From the NCBI RefSeq assembly GCF_018070565.1, contig NZ_JAGPXL010000002.1, positions 247,827 through 311,826 on the forward strand: a stretch of DNA of 64,000 nt, given 5' to 3'. Source of the stretch: Streptomyces sp. B93 (GTDB lineage: Bacteria; Actinomycetota; Actinomycetes; Streptomycetales; Streptomycetaceae). The notes below the pieces were generated by a model, which worked only from the letters and a program-made list of their open reading frames with translations, made no database searches and was not told the origin of the DNA. Shown here piece after piece: positions 1 to 9,021 of this stretch (position 1 is the stretch's first letter; every line of letters starts with the position of its first letter). Made by a program: the position numbers and the translations under genes.

Positions 1-181
1 CGAACTCTTCGTCCGAGACCCCGCGGTCGTGGTCGTCGTCGGGCATCCAGCCGTCAGGGAACGGCGTGCCCCCCACGTCCTCCGGCACGGGTCCAGAGTA
101 GACCTGAGGGGTCAATTTGGGCAGACCGTACGGAAATTCATCCGCCTGCTGAGACGTCGTCCGGACGGCCCCGGCCCGCAC
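1..181 (-). CDS. conserved hypothetical protein, N-terminal fragment (runs off left edge)
   Basis: Reading the minus strand from just after the proA stop gives an open frame to the window edge, with a protein-like composition (stretches such as DEFPYGLPKL, DVGGTPFPDGW and MPDDDHDRGVSDEEF). The start is uncertain. A GTG at 181 is the first usable start after the proA stop, but it has no clear ribosome-binding site. The gene would lie 39 nt downstream of proA and could be cotranscribed with it. No function is visible in the roughly 60 residues present. Confidence 0.5.
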   Translation of the reverse strand, partial: MRAGAVRTTSQQADEFPYGLPKLTPQVYSGPVPEDVGGTPFPDGWMPDDDHDRGVSDEEF

Positions 182-220
182 GGGGGGCGTGTGCCGGGCG
201 CATATGCCGGGGCGGGTGCC

Positions 221-1507
221 TCAGCGTCGTACGTGTCCGTCGCCGGTGACGATGTACTTCGTGCTGGTCAGCTCGGGCAGGCCCATCGGGCCGCGGGCGT
301 GCAGCTTCTGCGTGGAGATGCCGATCTCGGCGCCGAAGCCGAACTGACCGCCGTCGGTGAACCGCGTGGAGGCGTTCACGGCGACCGTGGTCGAGTCGAC
401 CAGTTGGGTGAACCGGCGGGCCGCCTGCTGCGAGGTGGTGACGATGGCCTCGGTATGGCCGGAGGTCCACAGCCGGATGTGCTCGACGGCCCGGTCGAGG
501 GAGTCGACGACGGCGGCGGCGATGTCGTGGGAGAGGTACTCCGTCTCCCAGTCCTCGGCGGTGGCCTCCACGACGGTCGCCCGGGAGTCCTTGGCGTACG
601 CCAGCACCCGTTCGTCGGCGTGCACGGTCACCCCGGCGTCCGCGAGCGCGTCCAGCGCGCGGGGCAGGAACTCGGCGGCGATGTCCTGGTGCACCAGCAG
701 CGTCTCGGCGGCGTTGCAGACGCTCACCCGCTGCGCCTTGGAGTTGATGAGGATGTCGACCGCCATGTCGAGGTCGGCCCGGGCATCGACGTAGACGTGG
801 CAGTTGCCGGTGCCGGTCTCGATCACCGGGACGGTGGACTCGTTCACCACGGTCCGGATGAGGGAGGCGCCGCCGCGCGGGATCAGTACGTCGACCAGGC
901 CGCGGGCGCGCATCAGCTCCCGGACGCTCTCGCGGCTCTCGCCGGGCACCAGCTGTACGGCGTCGGCGGGCAGCCCGGCGCCGCCGACCGCGTCCCGGAT
1001 GACCCGGACGAGGGCGGTGTTGGACTCGTAGGCGGAGGCGGAGCCGCGCAGCAGGACCGCGTTGCCGGACTTCAGGCAGAGCGCGGCGGCGTCGACGGTG
1101 ACGTTCGGGCGGGCCTCGTAGATGATGCCGACGACGCCGAGCGGGACCCGGACCTGCCGCAGGTCGATGCCGTTGGGCAGGGTGGAGCCGCGGACGACCT
1201 CGCCGACCGGGTCGGGCAGCGCGACGACGTCCCGCACGTCGGAGGCGATCGCGCGCACCCGCTCCGGCGTCAGCGTCAGCCGGTCGACGATCGCCTCGCT
1301 GGTCCCGGCCTCGCGGGCCTTGGCCACGTCCCTGGCGTTGGCCTCGACGATCTCACTCGTACGGACCTCCAGCGCGTCCGCGATGGCGAGCAGCGCGTCG
1401 TCCTTCACGGACCGCGGCAGCGGGGCGAGGTCGGCGGCGGCGGCCTTGGCCCGGTAGGCGGCCTGGGTGACCGGGGACATCGAGTCGTACGGCGAGAGCG
1501 TGGTCAT
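221..1507 (-). CDS. proA: glutamate-5-semialdehyde dehydrogenase (gamma-glutamyl phosphate reductase)
   Basis: The 428-residue cytosolic enzyme reduces gamma-glutamyl phosphate with NADPH to glutamate semialdehyde, the second step of proline synthesis. It has the aldehyde-dehydrogenase fold, and the catalytic cysteine is C264 in the [13 protein letters not shown] motif. Other family signatures are [20 protein letters not shown] and the C-terminal stretch [19 protein letters not shown]. The start at 1507 ([10 protein letters not shown]) matches the usual family N-terminus. An in-frame ATG at 1549 would add 14 residues of unlikely composition. Neither start has a strong ribosome-binding site. 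The gene follows proB and a small gene on the same strand, with a 63-nt gap to the latter, so a proB-orf-proA transcript is likely. Confidence 0.96.
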   Translation of the reverse strand: MTTLSPYDSMSPVTQAAYRAKAAAADLAPLPRSVKDDALLAIADALEVRTSEIVEANARDVAKAREAGTSEAIVDRLTLTPERVRAIASDVRDVVALPDPVGEVVRGSTLPNGIDLRQVRVPLGVVGIIYEARPNVTVDAAALCLKSGNAVLLRGSASAYESNTALVRVIRDAVGGAGLPADAVQLVPGESRESVRELMRARGLVDVLIPRGGASLIRTVVNESTVPVIETGTGNCHVYVDARADLDMAVDILINSKAQRVSVCNAAETLLVHQDIAAEFLPRALDALADAGVTVHADERVLAYAKDSRATVVEATAEDWETEYLSHDIAAAVVDSLDRAVEHIRLWTSGHTEAIVTTSQQAARRFTQLVDSTTVAVNASTRFTDGGQFGFGAEIGISTQKLHARGPMGLPELTSTKYIVTGDGHVRR

Positions 1508-1570
1508 GGGGGAAGGGTAGTGCGCCGCGCGGGCCGTTCCCCGGGTCATCCCAAACCCCGAGACACCTGC

Positions 1571-2065
1571 TTAAAAGGGGTGGACGCCGACCGGGGAGGC
1601 GGGCGGTGGGCCGTACCCCTCGGCGATGCGCTGGTGGTAGGTGGCGCGGTCGATGACCTCCAGGCCGACGATCTCCCAGGGCGGCAGTCCGGCGGTCTGC
1701 CGGTGCTCGCCCCACAGGCGCAGGGCGACGGCCGCCGCGTCGTGCAGGTCGCGGGCCTCCTCCCAGTAGCGGATCTCGGCGTGGTCGGTGGCGTACCGGC
1801 TGGTCAGCAGGAAGGGGTGGTCGTGCGCGAGCTGTTCCAGGGCCCGCCGGACCTCACCGAGCGGGGCCGCCTCGCCGGAGACGCTGAGGGTGACGTGCCA
1901 CAGGCGCGGGGTGTCCTCGGGGCGCCCTCCGCCCGTCGCGCCCTCGCCCTTGTAGCGGTCGCCCGCGGCGACGCTGGTCAGGGCGCGCTCCTCCCCGGCC
2001 GCACGGCCGAGGCCCCCACCGGCGCCGCCGCGGTGCCCCGCGGTCCCCGGGCGCACTCGTCTCAC
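1571..2065 (-). CDS. conserved actinobacterial protein of unknown function between proB and proA
   Basis: The 164-residue protein has no recognised domain. The first 45 residues are rich in Gly, Arg and Ala and probably disordered. The rest looks like a small alpha/beta domain, with strands around WHVTLSVSG and AEIRYWEEA, a helix in LHDAAAVALRLWGEH, and a conserved-looking tail IVGLEVIDRATYHQRIAEGYG. The GTG start at 2065 was chosen because AAGGAGG lies 6 nt upstream of it. The gene sits between proB and proA on the same strand, an arrangement I recall from other Streptomyces, which hints at a role linked to proline or to general housekeeping. Its function is unknown. Confidence 0.85.
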   Translation of the reverse strand: MRRVRPGTAGHRGGAGGGLGRAAGEERALTSVAAGDRYKGEGATGGGRPEDTPRLWHVTLSVSGEAAPLGEVRRALEQLAHDHPFLLTSRYATDHAEIRYWEEARDLHDAAAVALRLWGEHRQTAGLPPWEIVGLEVIDRATYHQRIAEGYGPPPASPVGVHPF

Positions 2066-2274
2066 GACGGCCTCCTTCGTACGGTGCGCTGCGGTGCCCC
2101 GCAGTGCTCGTGCGGAATGTGTCCCTGGGACAAAGTTGAGCAGGCCGCAAGGGTTCGCGGGGCGCTTTTGCGGAACGTCCACCTCAGAGCGGGTCCCTTT
2201 ACGGACCGTTCTCCCTGTTTTCGGCCGCCGGTTCGAGCGGGGAGGCGAGGAGGGGCGTCGTCGCGAACTCCCGC

Positions 2275-3402
2275 TCAGCCGTGCAGGACCACCAGGTCGT
2301 CGCGGTGGACGACCTCGCGCTCGTACCCCGGTCCCAGCTCGCGCGCCAGCTCGTGCGTGGAGCGGCCGATCAGCCGGGGGATCTCCTTGGCGTCGAAGTT
2401 GACCAGCCCGCGCGCCACCGCGTGCCCCCGCCCGTCGCGCAGCTCGACCGGGTCGCCCGCGCTGAACTCGCCCTCCACGGCGGCGATCCCGGCCGGGAGC
2501 AGCGACTTGCGGCGCTCCACGACCGCCCGGACCGCCCCGTCGTCCAGGGTCAGCGCGCCCTGCGGGGCGGAGGCGTGCTGGAGCCACAGCAGGCGGTCGG
2601 CGGAGCGCTTGCCGGTGGGGTGGAAGTAGGTGCCGGTGTCCTTGCCGGAGAGCGCGTCGGCCGCGTGGACGGCGCTGGTGAGCACCACCGGGATCCCGGC
2701 GGCGGCGGCGATCCGGGCGGCCTCGACCTTGGTGACCATGCCGCCGGTGCCGACGCCCGCCTTGCCCGCGCTGCCGATCTCGACATGGGCGAGGTCGGCC
2801 GGGGCGCACACCTCGGCGATCCGGGAGGTGTCGGGGCGGGTGGGGTCGCCGTCGTAGACGCCGTCGATGTCGGAGAGGAGCACCAGCAGGTCGGCGCGGA
2901 CGAGGTGGGCGACGAGGGCGGCGAGCCGGTCGTTGTCGCCGAAGCGGATCTCGTCGGTGGCGACGGTGTCGTTCTCGTTGACGACCGGGAGGGCGCCCAT
3001 CGCGAGGAGCTTGTCGAGGGTGCGGGAGGCGTTGCGGTGGTGGGCGCGGCGGCTCATGTCGTCGCTCGTCAGCAGCACTTGGCCGACCCGGACGCCGTAG
3101 CGGGCGAACGAGGCGGTGTAGCGGGCGACGAGCAGGCCCTGGCCGACGCTGGCGGCGGCCTGCTGGCGGGCGAGGTCCTTGGGGCGGCGGCGCAGCCCGA
3201 GCGGGGCGAGTCCGGCGGCGATGGCGCCGGAGGAGACCAGCACGATCTCCCGCTCCCCTCCGCTGCGGCTCTTGGCGAGCACGTCGACGAGCGCGTCGAC
3301 CCGGTCGGCGTCCAGGCCGCCCGAGGCGGTGGTCAGCGACGAGGAACCCACCTTGACGACGATCCTGCGGGCCTCGGTCACGGCCTGCCTTGCCCCAGAC
3401 AC
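2275..3402 (-). CDS. proB: glutamate 5-kinase
   Basis: The 375-residue enzyme phosphorylates glutamate with ATP, the first and usually proline-inhibited step of proline synthesis. It starts with the amino-acid-kinase core (RIVVKVGSSSLTT), followed by the substrate and nucleotide loops VLLTSDDM, VVNENDTV, IDGVYDGDP and GTGGMVTK. A PUA domain follows from about residue 285 (GALTLDDGAVRAVVERRKSLL), so this is the long ProB type. The GTG start at 3402 has a GAGGA site 4-5 nt upstream; a second in-frame GTG at 3381 would remove seven residues. The gene is divergent from the wall-polymer gene at 3668 and is the first gene of the proline cluster. Confidence 0.96.
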   Translation of the reverse strand: MSGARQAVTEARRIVVKVGSSSLTTASGGLDADRVDALVDVLAKSRSGGEREIVLVSSGAIAAGLAPLGLRRRPKDLARQQAAASVGQGLLVARYTASFARYGVRVGQVLLTSDDMSRRAHHRNASRTLDKLLAMGALPVVNENDTVATDEIRFGDNDRLAALVAHLVRADLLVLLSDIDGVYDGDPTRPDTSRIAEVCAPADLAHVEIGSAGKAGVGTGGMVTKVEAARIAAAAGIPVVLTSAVHAADALSGKDTGTYFHPTGKRSADRLLWLQHASAPQGALTLDDGAVRAVVERRKSLLPAGIAAVEGEFSAGDPVELRDGRGHAVARGLVNFDAKEIPRLIGRSTHELARELGPGYEREVVHRDDLVVLHG

Positions 3403-3618
3403 CTGGTCCTCGTCCCCTCGCGTCGCTCCGGCTGACCCCTCGGGCAATCTACGTGAAGGAGGGTGACCGCCGCGACTGGCTTTGATCTTGCCGGAAGCGC
3501 TCCGCCGAATAACGGCCAACGGTTCCGAACACGTGTACATGCTACGATCCCGCGTGCTGGTCGCAGTAGTTGAGGAATGTTGGGCTGTTTCAATGCGACT
3601 GCCAACACTTGAAATTCG

Positions 3619-3660
3619 CCTCTGCTCCGTTGCGACTGCTTTTCCCCGTCAAAGCAGAGG
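3619..3660 (+). promoter_or_regulatory. inverted repeat that includes the ribosome-binding site of the 3668 gene
   Basis: CCTCTGCT (3619-3626) and AGCAGAGG (3653-3660) form an 8-bp stem with a 26-nt loop. The right arm contains most of the AGAGGA ribosome-binding site of the downstream pyruvyltransferase-like gene, so the folded mRNA could mask it. Regulation by this hairpin is inferred only. The surrounding 3403-3667 interval is less G+C rich than the genes and must hold the divergent promoters of proB and the 3668 gene. Confidence 0.35.
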
Positions 3661-3667
3661 ACAGAAC

Positions 3668-5095
3668 ATGAAGCGCATTCTCATACAGGCAGGCAACGAC
3701 CCCTTCAGCGTGCCTACCACCGAGAGCACCCTGGTACGCAACAGTATCCGGGGCAACGTCGGCAACCTGATGTACACGAATGCCGCTTACAAGCACCTGC
3801 TCGCGCCCGGCGTCAACGAGATCACGGTCGACACCACCCACTTCGCCGAACTCACCGTCGCGGACGCGGCCCGGATCAACGACGAGTGCGACGTCTTCGT
3901 GATCCCGATGGCGAACGCCTTCAAGAAGAAGTTCGTCCGGCACCTCGGAATCCTGGCCGACGTCGTCAACCGGCTCAAGGTGCCGGTGGTCGTGTTCGGC
4001 GTCGGTGCCCAGGCCACGCTGGAGTACGACACCGAATTCCTGGCGCCGGTCAACGCGGCCGTCAAGCGCTTCATCGGCGCTGTACTGGACCACTCCGCTT
4101 CGATCGGTGTTCGTGGTGAGTTCACCAAGGATTACCTTGGGGAACTCGGCTTCAAGGACGTCGACGTCATCGGCTGCCCGTCGGTGTACTTCCGCGGCCC
4201 CGACTTCCAGATGGAGAACCCGGCGGGCCGCCAGCTGCCCTCCGACGCCCGGATCGCGCTCTCCACCGCGCTGCGGCTGGCCAACGCCGAGCACGCCTCG
4301 GCGATCAACGCCGCCATCCTCAAGCAGCACCCCGACCTCACGTACTTCGCCCAGGAGGGACGGGACCTCCAGACGCTGTACTGGGGTGACACCTCGGTCG
4401 CCGCCCAGCGGTACACGCCGATGCCCGACCTCAGCTCCCACCCGCTGATGCGCTCCGCCGACGTCTGCGTGCCGCTGGAGCCGCACAGCTGGATCGACTC
4501 GCTCGCGGAGTTCGACTTCGCCCTGGGCACGCGTATTCACGGCAATATCGCCGCGCTGGTGGCCGGCACCCCGGCATTTGTGTTCGCGCATGACTCGCGA
4601 ACCCTGGAGCTGTCCCGCTACCACCACATTCCGCACCGGGTCCTCACCGACATCCCGGCCGATGTCGACGTGGCGAGCCTTTACGCCGAGAGCGACTACT
4701 CGGCGTTCAACAAGAACTATGCCGAGGGTTTCCAGCGGCTGCTCGACTTCATGTCGAAGAACGGTCTGAAGAACACCTACGAGCACGGCGACGGCGGCGC
4801 GGAGTACGACCGGAGGATCGCGGCCACCGAATTCACCGAGCCGTACCGGCGTTCCGAGGACTTCGACCAGGCCGACCTGCTCTTCCGTATGACCATGCTG
4901 AAGGAGCAGAACAAGGCCGCCGCGGACGCCGCGGCGCGGGCCGAGAAGAAGGCCGCCGCGCAGGCCGGCCGCATCAAGAAGCTGGAAGCACAAATAGTCG
5001 AGCAGGAAAACCGGCTTTCCGCGATCGAGACCCAGATGAAGGACGGAAATGCCGGCCGTTCCCGGGGCATCATGAAGCGGCTGTCGTCGAAGTGA
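3668..5095 (+). CDS. polysaccharide pyruvyl transferase family protein
   Basis: The 475-residue protein resembles the polysaccharide pyruvyltransferase family (PF04230), which adds ketal-linked pyruvate from phosphoenolpyruvate to sugar or polymer residues. Family-like features are the N-terminal AGNDPFSVPTTEST, the central GVRGEFTKDYLGELG followed by VIGCPSVYFRG, and the C-terminal FALGTRIHGNIAALVAGTPAF, where the RIHG motif is characteristic. From about residue 405 the chain becomes an Ala/Lys/Glu-rich coiled coil ending in a basic tail (MKRLSSK). The ATG at 3668 was chosen for AGAGGA seven bases upstream. It is the only plus-strand gene of the locus and faces the CDP-polyol transferase gene across a strong terminator. 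The natural substrate, probably a wall polymer, is inferred. Confidence 0.82.
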   Translation: MKRILIQAGNDPFSVPTTESTLVRNSIRGNVGNLMYTNAAYKHLLAPGVNEITVDTTHFAELTVADAARINDECDVFVIPMANAFKKKFVRHLGILADVVNRLKVPVVVFGVGAQATLEYDTEFLAPVNAAVKRFIGAVLDHSASIGVRGEFTKDYLGELGFKDVDVIGCPSVYFRGPDFQMENPAGRQLPSDARIALSTALRLANAEHASAINAAILKQHPDLTYFAQEGRDLQTLYWGDTSVAAQRYTPMPDLSSHPLMRSADVCVPLEPHSWIDSLAEFDFALGTRIHGNIAALVAGTPAFVFAHDSRTLELSRYHHIPHRVLTDIPADVDVASLYAESDYSAFNKNYAEGFQRLLDFMSKNGLKNTYEHGDGGAEYDRRIAATEFTEPYRRSEDFDQADLLFRMTMLKEQNKAAADAAARAEKKAAAQAGRIKKLEAQIVEQENRLSAIETQMKDGNAGRSRGIMKRLSSK

Positions 5096-5115
5096 CCGAA
5101 CCGGGTCGCTGAAGC

Positions 5116-5155
5116 CCGAAGGCCGGGCACCGCAGGTGCGGTGCCCGGCCTTCGG
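5116..5155. terminator. bidirectional transcription terminator
   Basis: A near-perfect hairpin with 18-19 bp arms: the left arm is 5116-5134 (starting CCGAAGGCCGGG) and the right arm is 5137-5155 (ending CCCGGCCTTCGG). It lies between the convergent genes at 3668-5095 and 5173-7326 and could stop transcription from both sides. Confidence 0.85.
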
Positions 5156-5172
5156 CGTGGGGACGGTGGGTG

Positions 5173-7326
5173 TCAGCCCGCGGGGTCGACCAGGCCCACC
5201 AGGTCCGCCGGGTCGGTCTGCTCGCCCGAGTCGGAGCCGTCCGACTGCTGGTAGGCCGAAGCCTCCACCGAGTCGGGCATGTTGAAGGAGTCCGTGCGCT
5301 GCGAGGGGATCACCACCGGACGGTGTCCCTCGCCCTGGCCCTCGGCCAGCTCCGCCCGGCCCTTCTCGGCCAGCGCGAGAGCGGCCGCGTTGAACCGCGC
5401 CATGGAGGTCGGCCGGTCCGGGCCCAGCACGTACTCCTTGAGGGCACGACGGCTCTGCTCCATCGGGTCGTGGCGCGGCTCGCGCACCGACCGCAGGATC
5501 TCCGGAAGCCGCGCACAGGCGCTGTCCAGCAGGTAGGCGCCGCCCGCGGTGGTGTACGCCGCCCGGAAGTCCTCGTCGGGGAGGTCATGGGCGTTGGTCA
5601 GCACGTACGGCTTGAGGCTGGCGACGAAGTCGGCGACCACGGAGGAGACATCGCTGATGAGGATGTCGGCCTGGTTGAAGCACTCGTAGAGCGTCGGCAG
5701 CCGCTTGAGGATGACATGGTGCCGGGCGGCGGCGTGGCTCTCCCAGAAGACGCGGTGCCACTCGTCGTTGAGGTCCTGCCACTCGGTGCTGCCGTCACGG
5801 TCGGGGACCCGGGCCAGACGGGTCTGCTCGGCGTCGTCGCCGTCGGACTGCCCGGCGAGTTCGTCGAGCCGGTCCTCGATCTGCTGGAGCCGTGTCCGGG
5901 CGGCGGCGATGGCGGACTCCGCCCGTGCGCCGCCGTGCCGCGCGTTGTCCGCCTGGAGCATCTCCTTGATGGCCTCGTCCGCGGCGGCGGCCTCCCGCGA
6001 GCGCTTGCCGGTGAGCGGGTGCGGCTTGTAGATGACCCGCACGTTCTCCTTGAGGAGCTTCTCGACCAGGGTCACGCCCATCGGGATCAGCGAGGTGTGG
6101 CAGTCGTCGTCGCTCCAGCCCTCCCAGGTGGGGGCGTACAGGACGACGGGCTCGGGGCCCGGGGTGTGGTCGGCGTGCAGCTTGATGGGGGCCAGCTGCG
6201 GGCGGCCCACCTCGACGATGGCGCTGTCGCTGATGGCGTGCCGCACACGCTGGTAGCGGTCGCGGCCCGCGCGGCCGGCCACCCAGATCTCGTCGTACAC
6301 CTTGCTGACACGGTTGCTGCTGGCGAGCTTGTCGCTGTCGCCGTGGCCGATGAAGACGTGCTTGGCCTCGGCGACGCGCAGCATGTGCACGTTCTTGCCC
6401 GCGTTGCCCGGGTAGAGCACGACCCGGACCTCCGGCAGCTCCAGCTTGGCCACGTCGTCCGCCTTCGGCACACAGACGACGGGTATCCAGGTCCGGCTCA
6501 GGAAGCGGAACGACGCGCGCTCACGCAGGATGATCAGCGGACGCATGTCCAGCTGCTCCAGCGTCTCGATCCACATGTTGACCTGGTACATGAAGTCCCG
6601 GGACACCGCGGCGAAGCTGAAGTAGAGCGCCACCTCGGGACGGTAACCGACGAGCTGCTGGTTGAGCGCGTCGATCATCTCGTCCTCGCCGGGGGTGCGG
6701 CGCGCCCTGCGGAACTGCCACAGCAGCGCCAGCAGCGCGGCCACGGCCAGCCCGGTCATCACGGCGAAGCCCGCGTAGGCGGGGTACACGTCGTCGAGGA
6801 CCAGCGCGACCAGCAGACCCACCTGCGCCGGCACGTCGAGGTGCAGCAGCTTGCGCAGGAAGCGCCGGTAGAGGTAGGCGGGCGGCTGCTTGGGGATGCC
6901 CGCGCCGCTCATGTCGAGGTTGCGCACCATCACCGGCAGCGTCCTGCGCGCGCGGATGGCGCGGTGCACCGCCGAGTACAGCATCACGATCGCGAAGTGG
7001 ACGCTGAACGCGGCCAGCCCGACGACCAGGACGGTGGCCGACGCGCCCATCCGTTGGGCGAGGGCGAGCAGCATGACCATACGGGCGGCGAACCGCATGG
7101 TGCGGGTGAGTTGCAGCGTCGCCAGTCTGCGGATGAACCCGGGAGCACGGGAGTGCAGCATCTCGTCCGTGACATAGCTCACGGCGACCGCGGCGACGAA
7201 GCCCCACAGCGAGGGCAGCAGCGCGAACACGGGCAATGCCGCGAAGCTGGCTCCGAACAGGAACACCAGCAGAAGGTCGGCCTTCCCACGCACGCGCAGG
7301 ACAGTGCACAACCAGCGGATCATCAT
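5173..7326 (-). CDS. CDP-glycerol/CDP-ribitol glycerophosphotransferase family protein (teichoic acid polymerase type)
   Basis: The 717-residue membrane-associated protein transfers polyol phosphate from CDP-glycerol or CDP-ribitol to a growing wall polymer (TagF/TarL family, PF04464). The N-terminal 200 residues hold several hydrophobic segments (VFLFGASFAALPVFALL, VLVVGLAAFSVHFAIVML, AVMTGLAVAALLALLW). The transferase part carries HVFIGHGDSDK, LYAPTWEGW, YKPHPLTG and ILISDVSSVVADF, the last two holding the histidine and the DxSS motif typical of the family. A helical insertion of about 90-100 residues separates the last two motifs. The ATG at 7326 has GAGGA 10 nt upstream; an ATG at 7323 is equally possible, and longer reading frames cross an A+T-rich leader. 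A paralogue lies at 9022. Confidence 0.9.
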   Translation of the reverse strand: MMIRWLCTVLRVRGKADLLLVFLFGASFAALPVFALLPSLWGFVAAVAVSYVTDEMLHSRAPGFIRRLATLQLTRTMRFAARMVMLLALAQRMGASATVLVVGLAAFSVHFAIVMLYSAVHRAIRARRTLPVMVRNLDMSGAGIPKQPPAYLYRRFLRKLLHLDVPAQVGLLVALVLDDVYPAYAGFAVMTGLAVAALLALLWQFRRARRTPGEDEMIDALNQQLVGYRPEVALYFSFAAVSRDFMYQVNMWIETLEQLDMRPLIILRERASFRFLSRTWIPVVCVPKADDVAKLELPEVRVVLYPGNAGKNVHMLRVAEAKHVFIGHGDSDKLASSNRVSKVYDEIWVAGRAGRDRYQRVRHAISDSAIVEVGRPQLAPIKLHADHTPGPEPVVLYAPTWEGWSDDDCHTSLIPMGVTLVEKLLKENVRVIYKPHPLTGKRSREAAAADEAIKEMLQADNARHGGARAESAIAAARTRLQQIEDRLDELAGQSDGDDAEQTRLARVPDRDGSTEWQDLNDEWHRVFWESHAAARHHVILKRLPTLYECFNQADILISDVSSVVADFVASLKPYVLTNAHDLPDEDFRAAYTTAGGAYLLDSACARLPEILRSVREPRHDPMEQSRRALKEYVLGPDRPTSMARFNAAALALAEKGRAELAEGQGEGHRPVVIPSQRTDSFNMPDSVEASAYQQSDGSDSGEQTDPADLVGLVDPAG

Positions 7327-7521
7327 GGGCAAGGATTCCTCTTCAAGGTATGCATGCGGCAGCGCGGGTGCCGCGGTACTCCTGTTCGACATGCGAAGGA
7401 GGCCAATGGTTGTACACCACCGCGACAGATTAAATTTACCTGGGGTTGGCAGCCTCGCCGCCAGCGCCCGCCGCATCGCTTGCCCATTCGTGACATGGAA
7501 CACCGCCCCGCGGCCGTCCGG

Positions 7522-8817
7522 TCAGGAGGACCGCCCCCCGACCGTCTGCGGACGACGGCTCCTGCCCCATTTCCTGGCCTTGCGGACGGCCCGGCGCAGC
7601 AGCGACGGCTTCCTCTTGGCCGAGGGCTTGACCGAGGGCTTGGCCGCAGCCGCAGGCGCCGCCTTCGCCTTGGCATCCGCCTCCCCACTCCCCTCCCGGT
7701 ACCCCGGCACCCCCCGCGCCTCAGGCGGCTCCGCGAGGTAGACGGCATCGGGCACGCGCGCCCTGCGTTTGCGGAAGTGCGGGTAGGCGAAGTACACGCG
7801 CGTGCCCCCCTTCTCCAGGCGGACCGGCGGCTCCTTCTCCGCCGCGACGAACTCCACGACGTCCAGCAGCAGGTCGGGCCGCCGCGCGGCGACCAGGTGC
7901 AGCCGCAGCCTCTCGTGCACCTTGAGACGGCGGGCGAGGCCCTCGGTCCAGTAGGCGTCCATCAGCGGCCCGGCGAGTTCGAGCTTGTGCCGCCGGACCT
8001 CCTCGCCGTCCTCCAGGTAGCGGGGCCCGAACTGCGGCAGCAGGGTCACCCGGAAGGGCCGGACCATCAGCTTCTCGCGCTTCTCGCCCTCGGGCACGAG
8101 GCCGGCGATGAGGCGCATCAGGGCGCGGGCGGAGTCGAAGCGGTGGGTGTAGTCACCGCCCTGTGTCACGTGCTTGCCGTCGGTACGGCCCACCAGGTAG
8201 TAGCAGGTGTAGTCGGCGACGACGGAGACGCCGTCCGCCCGCAGGTACGCCTCCATCGTGAACAGCGCGTCCTCGCCGGTGTACAGGGACTCGTCGAAGC
8301 GGATGCCGTGCCGTTCCAGCAGGGAGCGGCGGAACAGCTTCTGCGCGCTGAGCGTGAACTTGATGTTGGAGGAGAAGACGTCGGCGCGCTTCACCGTCCG
8401 GCGCCACATCGACTTGGGCGCGTTGCGGTTGACGCCCTCGACCCGGCCGAGCACGACGTCGGTGCCCGCCTCGTCGGCCATGGCGACCAGCCGCTCCAGG
8501 GCTTCGGCGCCCAGGCGGTCGTCGGCGTCGAGGAAGAAGACGTAGCGTCCGGTGGCCATGCCGAGGCCGATGTTGCGCGGGCCGCTGGGGCCGCCGGAGT
8601 TCTCCTGCCGGATCACCTTCACCGGCATGGCGGCCCGGGCGGCGAACTCCTCCAGGCACTCCCCGGTGCCGTCCGTCGACCCGTCGTCGACGGCGATGAC
8701 CTCGACACGCTCCGGACCGATCGTCTGCGCCTCGACGGAGGCCAGGCAGTCGACGAGGTACGGCATGGCTTCGTACGCCCCGATGATCACGGTCACATCA
8801 GGCTGCGTCTCGCTCAC
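7522..8817 (-). CDS. glycosyltransferase family 2 protein
   Basis: The 431-residue protein begins directly with a GT-A fold. VTVIIGAYEAMPYLVDCLAS is the nucleotide-binding strand, followed by VIAVDDGSTDGTGECLEEF, GPRNIGLGMATGRYVFFLDADD (with the DxD metal site) and a catalytic helix region. The C-terminal 90 residues are basic and Ala/Pro/Lys-rich and end in RRPQTVGGRSS. Such enzymes move a sugar from a nucleotide-sugar donor; in this locus the acceptor is probably the teichoic-type polymer or its linkage unit. The GTG start at 8817 has AAGGGGAG upstream. The gene lies between the two CDP-polyol transferase genes on the same strand, 195 nt upstream of the first. Confidence 0.9.
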   Translation of the reverse strand: MSETQPDVTVIIGAYEAMPYLVDCLASVEAQTIGPERVEVIAVDDGSTDGTGECLEEFAARAAMPVKVIRQENSGGPSGPRNIGLGMATGRYVFFLDADDRLGAEALERLVAMADEAGTDVVLGRVEGVNRNAPKSMWRRTVKRADVFSSNIKFTLSAQKLFRRSLLERHGIRFDESLYTGEDALFTMEAYLRADGVSVVADYTCYYLVGRTDGKHVTQGGDYTHRFDSARALMRLIAGLVPEGEKREKLMVRPFRVTLLPQFGPRYLEDGEEVRRHKLELAGPLMDAYWTEGLARRLKVHERLRLHLVAARRPDLLLDVVEFVAAEKEPPVRLEKGGTRVYFAYPHFRKRRARVPDAVYLAEPPEARGVPGYREGSGEADAKAKAAPAAAAKPSVKPSAKRKPSLLRRAVRKARKWGRSRRPQTVGGRSS

Positions 8818-8957
8818 GTACTCCCCTTAGTCAGCGGGACTTCCTTCCCGCATCACCCGCTCGTCACCTACAAGACGGGCGGGTAGGGCGCCCCGTTGTG
8901 CTTCAACCCCAACGGTGACGGATATCACAGGAGCCACCGCTGTCGCACATGTTTGAG

Positions 8958-8982
8958 CCCCCGGGGAGTGTTGCCCCGGGGG
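8958..8982 (-). terminator. hairpin terminator after the second CDP-polyol transferase gene
   Basis: CCCCCGGGG (8958-8966) and CCCCGGGGG (8974-8982) form a perfect 9-bp stem with a 7-nt loop, 40 nt beyond the stop of the minus-strand gene at 9022. No U-run follows on the minus strand, which is normal for Streptomyces. Confidence 0.6.
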
Positions 8983-9021
8983 CCCGAAAAAGGCACGGAA
9001 CGTGCGAAGTCGCCTGGTTGG

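Noticed and set aside
29..2629. Long open frame on the plus strand across proA and proB
   Set aside because: It is antisense to two well-supported genes and has the arginine/glycine-rich composition of a high-G+C shadow frame.
5170..8886. Plus-strand open frame of over 1,200 codons opposite the transferase and glycosyltransferase genes
   Set aside because: Mirror of real minus-strand genes; no motifs, odd composition, spans two genes and their gap.
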